A stretch of 64,000 nt of DNA from Hofstenia miamia (taxonomy: Eukaryota; Xenacoelomorpha; Acoela; Hofsteniidae). Under the pieces are notes generated by a model. The model made no database searches. It saw nothing but the letters and a program-made list of their open reading frames with translations, and was not told the DNA's origin. The stretch covers positions 209,257 through 273,256 of the forward strand of contig CABFPE010000485.1 in NCBI GenBank assembly GCA_900660155.1, read 5' to 3'. Positions 58,540 to 64,000 of the stretch are shown here, in pieces; position 1 is the stretch's first letter, and each line of letters opens with the position of its first letter. The translations under genes were made by a program, and so were the position numbers.

Positions 58540-59040
58540 TTGTTTTCAAAAGCAGTGTACAAAAATAACACAAACATAAAAGAAGCAAAAAGAAAGTTTA
58601 AAAGAGCAAAATACAACGCAAAAATTAGAAAGCAACACATAGGTGTTAATAGGGACATCAATTCAGGTAGGTATGACGTGTGGACGGTAGAGCATTTATG
58701 TAGTTGCAATGAACGAACTGGTTTTTCTAAAAGTGGAAGTAGGCCTCTCTACAGAATTTGTAGTTATGAGGGAGAAATGGGGGTAAAAACTTGTGAAGGT
58801 GGTGACTTGGTTTCATCATCTTCGAAATACTTTCTCAACAAGATGGATACGGCGATATTTAAAAATTACATGCGGATGGTTTGAATTTGACAATGTTGTT
58901 TTCCTGAATAATATCACATTGAAGATTTTATCCAGGTATTTGGGTAAAACAATGAAACAAGAGAAGCGTAGTTCAGTATTGATAAATTCTTGTGCTGGAA
59001 GGCTTCGTCAACGATGTGTCTTATTTGCTTAAAACAAAAG
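58540..59040 (+). other. unrecognised open region, possible coding relic
   Basis: A 114-residue frame (58540-58884) begins with a Lys/Arg-rich helical stretch (NIKEAKRKFKRAKYNAKIRK) and continues with Cys-containing polar sequence. An overlapping frame (58793-59032) continues with protein-like composition right up to the hAT insertion at 59044. Beyond the hAT (62.34 kb on) similar composition resumes for about 150 bp. It could be an old coding unit cut by the transposon. Family unknown. Confidence 0.25.
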
Positions 59041-59168
59041 AACATTGAGGGCAGAGGTGTGACCGCTCATCAGAAAAGTCGTAAGCGCTAACTAACGCTA
59101 AAAAGAAGTCTCCAAACATACCATCGTTAAGCACTAAAATATCACTAAATGCATTACGAAAATGTTAA

Positions 59169-60800
59169 TTAAAAGAAATTTGGGTTCAATTTGAAAACTT
59201 TCACAAATTGTATTTGACAACAAGTAAATTTGAAAAGTTTTCGCTGAAAATTTCGGGATGTTTTGGCCATTTGAATGTTACCAGAAACAAAAAATAATTG
59301 TTTCACAGTTGCCCTGCTTGGGTGACAGGTGCAGCAGCAGGTGAAAAGTTGAGCAAAGACTTTTCGATTGTTTCTCAGCTCTATGACTTCTTCAACACTG
59401 ACATTTTCAGAATGAAGTTTCGCCAATCTCAAATGCTTCCTGTTGTTCAAACCGAAAAATTATATTTCTGCTCTTGGCAAATGACAATTTTACTTTCGGG
59501 TTCACTGCTACTTTTGACAAAATCAAATCGTTTCTCCAGCGAAATTAAAGCATCAACTTTCATAGCATTACAAGCAGCATTCTCTGAAAAATTCAGACTT
59601 CTGATTGCATTCTCCAGCATTTGGCACATGAATATGACATGTTGGAATGCTGAAGCACTATCTTTGTGAAACTCCTCAGACACTTCTTTGAGATAGACGA
59701 GAAGTTTTATTGCTTCATTCAAAATGGTAATTTCTTCTGATGAAAGCACAAGTTCAGTTTTAATGCACGGTTGTAGAGCAGTTTCAATGTCACTTGTCTG
59801 TCAGGTGACGCTGTCAACCATAAGAAATAGGGAGTTCCATCTTACCTTTGTTGTTTGAAAAATAGTTTTTGTAGTTTGTTTGCAAAAATTGAAAATTTTT
59901 TATCGGGGTCTTCTAATTTTTTGCATTTTGCAATTGCTTTTCTGAATCTACTGTACTTATAGCCCTCTGGCAAGGCATCAAGCACTACAAGTTGCAGCAA
60001 ATGGGCCACACATCCACACCAATATTTCCCAATTTTTTCGGGGTTTTCAATTACGCGCGGTGGGAAGTCTCCCTCAAAAAGAAATTCACTTTTTTTTGAT
60101 TTCGCTAACAGGATCACGTTGTCTTGAAAATGCTTTTTTCATGACGGAACAATTATCGGTGCATATTGAAAACGGGCGGAAAGGAGTGTTTCTTTCGTCA
60201 AAAAGATTTTTGAGATGATGCTCGATGTTGTCAGCTGTACAACAATTGCTCTGATTGGAAAAACAAAACAGCTCGTTTTTGAAAACCCATTTGTCCAAAT
60301 AAGTCACGATGCAACCTAGATTATTCTTTGTATCTCGATATGTCCATGTGTCGAGTACGATACTGTATTTAAAATCCCTCTGCTTCATCATGTCTGTCAA
60401 CTGTTTCTGTAAACTCATGCCGAGTTTGTCGTTTTGCAATTAGTTCAAAAACAAACATGAGAGTACCTGTGTTCAATATTTAAAATGAATTTCCTGAAAT
60501 GAGTGTATTCTGTAATATGCAGGGGCAGGCCGTATTTGACAATTAGATTTTGCATGACTGAATCCGTTATAAGATCTTGATTTTTGAAGTTTTTTGGCTG
60601 TTGCGCCAGTGGTTGACCGATTGCCAAGTTTCAATTCTCCCCAGTAAACGTCGGTTGACTGTTTCTAGGCTGTTCATCGATTTCTTGAAGTTTGTTTTTG
60701 TGCTGCACATTCAAGTTATAATGAGATTTGAGATTGAATTTACTCGTTGATTTTTGCATTGCAAACTTTGCATTTTGCCGTTAAACATTGACCGCAGATA
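59169..60800 (-). pseudogene. hAT transposase, frameshifted
   Basis: In order on the minus strand: a BED-type zinc finger (KCKVCNAKI, about 60.77 kb), FKNQDLITDSVMQNLIVKYG (60627-60445), SIVLDTWTYRD with the first catalytic Asp, FSICTDNCSVMKKAF with the second Asp (60439-60086), the hAT CxxH step WCGCVAHLLQL (60117-59842), a helical insertion region (59749-59447), and a C-terminal dimerisation segment resembling VKQLFFVSGNI (59450-59169). Several frameshifts and stops divide it. The BED finger lies just inside the Tc1 insertion. Confidence 0.75.
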
Positions 60801-60842
60801 TCGTTGTAGAGCAAAGAGTAATTCATGATTATATGAACGATA

Positions 60843-62135
60843 TAGTTGGCTGCAAAAAAAATGAGACTAGAAAAAAGGCATATTACTTTTGAACTACTGA
60901 ACGTAACAACTCAAGAAAGGTAAGATTTTAAAGATACATTAAAGAACTATAAGTAAAAAGCATCAAAGTCTAATTTGTTTTCCTCCTGTAGAAATAACTT
61001 CATTCAAACGAACTGAAACTGATTTCATTAAATTGGACTTCATTTCAGATGTCAAAATGTGTTGACTTTCTTGGATTTTTTCTTTTAAATCGGATATATT
61101 TTTCGGATTTTTCTTCTCAACGTCATTTTTCAATATCTGCCACACGTTTTCGATTGGAGAAAGATCAGCAGAACTTGGTGGCCATTGCAAAAACTGGATA
61201 TTATTTTCAGAAAACCAATTTTTTGTCTTTGCTGACGTGTGCGGGGTTGCTCCGTCCTGTTGGAGTATCCATCCATCATCATATAAAGCATCAGCATAAG
61301 GCATAAATTCAGCTATAATTTGGCAATATCTTTGACTGTCGATTGTGGCTTTTCCGTCTAAAATTTTCAAATAAAACCCACGATAGGAAAGTGCTCCCCA
61401 AACCATAATTTTTTGGTCGAACTTTGGAACCGCTTTTGTTGGTCTTGGACATTTCTTTGACGACCACACTTGTACTTTGTTTCTGTGTAGTTGAAATACG
61501 CACTCATCAGTTATCCAAACATCTTCAAAAGTGTAGTCTTTCCAATCTTTCACGAAATTTAATCTTTTTTCTTGATGTTCTTTTGTAATCAGAAGTCGAT
61601 TTTTTCTGCCAATTTTTGTAACTCCACTTTTTTTCAGTGTTCTCTGAACTGTGGTTTCATGCACAGAGATGTCGGCTTCAGTTTGAAGTCGGTTTGCAAT
61701 TTTTTTCCCAGAAATATAGGGATTTTTGAGAGCAATTGCGACTGTTTTCTGAATGAATTTTCCAATAATTTTTCGAGGGCGTCCACTTCCTTTTCTTCTT
61801 TTGAGAGATTCTCCTTGGCGAATTTTTTTCAGCTTTCGAAAATAAGTTGATCGAGAAATTTGCGATGTCGCAAAAGCGTTTTCAAGCTGTTCCAACCTTT
61901 CCATTCCGAAGAAATCAAGTAGAAACTTTGCAAAGCAAAACAATTTGTTTGGTAAGTGTTTTCCAATAATTACGAAGTACCAGTTTAATTAATTAACTTT
62001 TTTGTTTGACCATTTTAAAGTTCACAAAATTCTCCTTGTCTTTTATTTTTATAGTTTTCCTCTAAAACGTCTCAATACGTTTCCACAAAGCGTGAAAAAA
62101 TAGGTGTTCAGTCTCATTTTTTTTGCAGCCAACTA
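60843..62135 (-). mobile_element. complete Tc1-like transposon inside the hAT
   Basis: Identical inverted termini of 26 bp starting TAGTTGGCTGCAAAAAAAAT at both ends, with TA on each side (60841-60842 and 62136-62137). Length is 1,293 bp with one transposase gene. Identical ends, a clean TA duplication and an open transposase indicate a recent insertion. It sits just upstream of the hAT transposase's zinc finger. Confidence 0.9.
60963..61943 (-). CDS. Tc1-family transposase, DD34E, open frame
   Basis: 326 residues, close to the usual 340. The N-terminal half holds two HTH units with an intervening GRPR-like hook (RRKGSGRPRK, about residues 49-58), then SVHETTVQRTLKKSG. The catalytic domain has VWITDECVFQL (first Asp), LQQDGATPHTSAK (second Asp), and SPIENVWQILKND, whose Glu is 34 residues after the second Asp: DD34E, as in Tc1. 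The enzyme cuts and pastes the element at TA sites in the nucleus. The first ATG is 61943, and a second Met 13 codons later (MERLEQLE) may be the real start. No catalytic residue is missing, so it may be functional. Confidence 0.88.
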   Translation of the reverse strand: MFCFAKFLLDFFGMERLEQLENAFATSQISRSTYFRKLKKIRQGESLKRRKGSGRPRKIIGKFIQKTVAIALKNPYISGKKIANRLQTEADISVHETTVQRTLKKSGVTKIGRKNRLLITKEHQEKRLNFVKDWKDYTFEDVWITDECVFQLHRNKVQVWSSKKCPRPTKAVPKFDQKIMVWGALSYRGFYLKILDGKATIDSQRYCQIIAEFMPYADALYDDGWILQQDGATPHTSAKTKNWFSENNIQFLQWPPSSADLSPIENVWQILKNDVEKKNPKNISDLKEKIQESQHILTSEMKSNLMKSVSVRLNEVISTGGKQIRL

Positions 62136-62341
62136 TAGTTGACAAGAAAAGCAATGAAAAAAAACACACGAGCAACCTACACTCGAGTGAGTTAATACAC
62201 CCATTACACGTTTAATCCATCACTAAATGTCACTAGCATAGCAAATCAAACAGGTCGCTGATTGTGTAATCGCTAAATTGCATCTCGCTAAACACTAGCT
62301 GTATCCACTAATAGCGTCGCTGTCACACCTCTGATTGAGGC

Positions 62342-64000
62342 AGATATTTTGCAGATGTTCTTTACATGGGAGATTATAATTTAGACTAGATTCAATTGTT
62401 ATTCCGAGTAGACGCTTTGAAGTCGCGAGCATAAATCTTGCGGAATATTATCATAGTATCCAAAAACCAAACTGTTGCGTTGTTATCTTAGTTGTTTATG
62501 AGTAAGTGTGTAAGTCTTCTATTTTAAAATTTATACAAAATGAAATTTTACTAAGTTGTGTGGAAGAATCCTAATGGCTGGCACTGTATTAAAGCTGTAA
62601 ATAGGTTGAGTCATATTTCTTGCCAATTGTTTAAGGTCGCACAAGCATATATAAATGGTTTCAGCCAATGTTTCAAGGCAGTATGGATCATGATTGTGTC
62701 ATTGAAAGGCACTATGCAGGTACAATCTTAATTTTCAGTATAAAATTTACTTTTGGTGCAAACTATCTACTTTTACTACTTAATACATCTTAGAAGAGTT
62801 TCTTTTCAATCGTGTTTATGTACATTGGTTAGTAAACAAATACCTGTAGAGGTATTCAAGTTGAAGTTGGGTTACATTTTGACATAGGCTTTTGGATTTA
62901 GTCAAACGTACTAAGAGCTCAAAAAAAACTTGGTTTGCTTTGGTCAAAATTACTATGTTGAATTTTCGGTTGCTTTGCACTGTATGTTCGTCCTTATTAT
63001 TAATATATAACTCATTAGAAATGAAACTGATATTTAGTAAAAACTATTGGCTTGAAATATCGCATAATAAAGAGCCAGCATTTATAATCATAGAAATTAT
63101 TTTGCATAGGTCGTCCTGAAAGACTTGGTTCTACTTTCTCTGTATGCAAAATTACATGTGCTTAGAAATGATTCCCTTTGTATACAGATTACGAGATCAC
63201 TAATCAAAAAATGTACAATTTCATATTTTTAAGGTTCTACTAGTTGAAAGGGTTCATAAGTTCAAAACTTTTGTGTTATGGGGTTCTGTTAAAGCGCTCC
63301 AGCATCTCTTATTAAAAGATAAATGTGCATTTTCAATAATTTAGTACATTTACAAAAAAGAAAACAACATATAGCTAAAAATAATAAACCATTAAAATAA
63401 TGTAGCATGTAGAGAAAGAACTCATATGCACGGCGGGTGGTTCTTCTACGGCTCGCTTAACGTCGTCTTTTGGGCTTATTTCTAATGAGGTAGGTATTAG
63501 AGAATTAAGAGGAATATCTTGAACATTTGATGAAGTGAATACACAAAAAATTGTCGATGTTATCAATATGTGTGCAAACACTGTACATGTCTAAAAGTAG
63601 AAGGTTATCAATTAGTCATGTTGTATAAGATGAAATCTTCTTAAGTTTAAGATTTATTTTTTACGCAAAATTATTAATTATAACATCATTAATTTCAACA
63701 TGCAGTAGTCATTTTAGGTACATTTTGAGTTAATCCTAATGACAATCGTTTCTAAATGTTAAGAAGCTATTAAATTTCATGAAGTATTTTAAGCATTGAT
63801 GATATTTTATTTTTTGTCGTTGCTTAGCTTCTTCTCTCATTATTCTTCAAGTATACTTTACATTAATTCTTCGCTTTGGCTAAAATTATCCGTATTTGTG
63901 TTTTATGCTAATTCTGTCTTAAAGTTGTCTAGGTAATATTTTTACTGAATACAATTTGTCAAGAAAATCGTCAAATATTATATTGAAAATAAGTANTTTG
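62342..64000. other. AT-rich right-end region
   Basis: Mostly without recognisable content. An N stands at 63996. The only exon-like patch is at 63.40-63.60 kb (separate entry). Confidence 0.4.
63400..63596 (-). CDS. weak candidate coding exon
   Basis: On the minus strand a CTTTTAG acceptor just right of 63590 leads into an open stretch with a hydrophobic run (ILITSTIFCVF), then SLEISPKDDVKRAVEEPP. The part at 63420-63475 is visibly richer in GC and CpG than its surroundings, as coding exons here are. A secreted or dibasic-processed product could be imagined, but no family is recognised and the far border is unclear. Confidence 0.2.

Larger units (their letters stand above)
59052..62333 (-). 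mobile_element. hAT transposon split by a Tc1 element
   Basis: The left terminus CAGAGGTGTGACCGCTCATC and the right terminus ending GTCGCTGTCACACCTCTG are inverted. The flanks ATTGAGGG (59044-59051) and ATTGAGGC (62334-62341) are an 8-bp target duplication with one change. Subterminal GCTAA/TTAGC-like words recur at both ends. The minus strand carries a decayed hAT transposase. Without the 1.3-kb Tc1 the element is about 1,990 bp. Confidence 0.85.

Noticed and set aside
63230-63320. Possible hAT end (GGGGTTCTGTTAAAGCG)
   Set aside because: Only one short resemblance, with no partner end or target duplication.
1-64000. tRNA, rRNA or CRISPR-like arrays
   Set aside because: No cloverleaf with A/B boxes, no rRNA core words and no spaced direct-repeat array were seen; the sequence is eukaryotic.

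Overview
This is AT-rich nuclear DNA from an animal, most likely an invertebrate. It holds spliced host genes with GT-AG introns and TTTTAG or TTTTCAG acceptors, animal-only proteins (rotatin, an RYBP/YAF2-type Polycomb protein) and a dense mix of transposable elements. I cannot name the species. I see no tRNA, rRNA or CRISPR.

Layout. 1-13.9 kb is a graveyard of one Ty3/Gypsy-like LTR retroelement family: an LTR with a linked coding relic (1-1.7 kb), a (+) copy (about 1.7-5.6 kb) and a longer (-) copy (about 6.8-13.9 kb). 14-21.8 kb holds an unidentified coding fossil, a short hAT-type element with a perfect 8-bp target duplication, a second hAT-like element and AT-rich spacer. From about 1.7 to 21.8 kb CpG is almost absent; it returns abruptly at about 21.8 kb. 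23.85-28.1 kb is a (-) two-ORF LINE with a 408-bp assembly gap.

28.4-46.2 kb is the host gene block, all on the + strand. First is rotatin (centriole/cilium) as one 1,831-residue exon. Next is UQCRB/QCR7 (mitochondrial complex III). Last is a compact RYBP/YAF2 gene whose four coding exons I assembled from splice sites and homology. Its last intron is 7.2 kb and is filled with a MITE, a hAT relic and a Gypsy relic that itself carries a mariner. Two piggyBac-type elements lie between UQCRB and RYBP.

46.9-55.1 kb contains three CR1/Jockey-like LINE copies, two of them meeting tail to tail. A Tc1 derivative interrupts one copy, and a Tc/mariner scrap and a Penelope-type GIY-YIG scrap lie between copies. 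59.05-62.33 kb is a hAT element with TIRs and 8-bp flanks, split by a complete Tc1 element whose 326-residue DD34E transposase is open. The rest is AT-rich spacer with at most weak exon candidates.

The three host genes have unrelated jobs (centriole assembly, respiration, Polycomb repression), so no pathway or operon logic is implied. The most notable points are the CpG cliff, the single-exon rotatin without a visible N-terminal armadillo segment, the small RYBP gene with its transposon-filled intron, and the cleanly nested DNA transposons. I did not find a convincing wholly new biological system.
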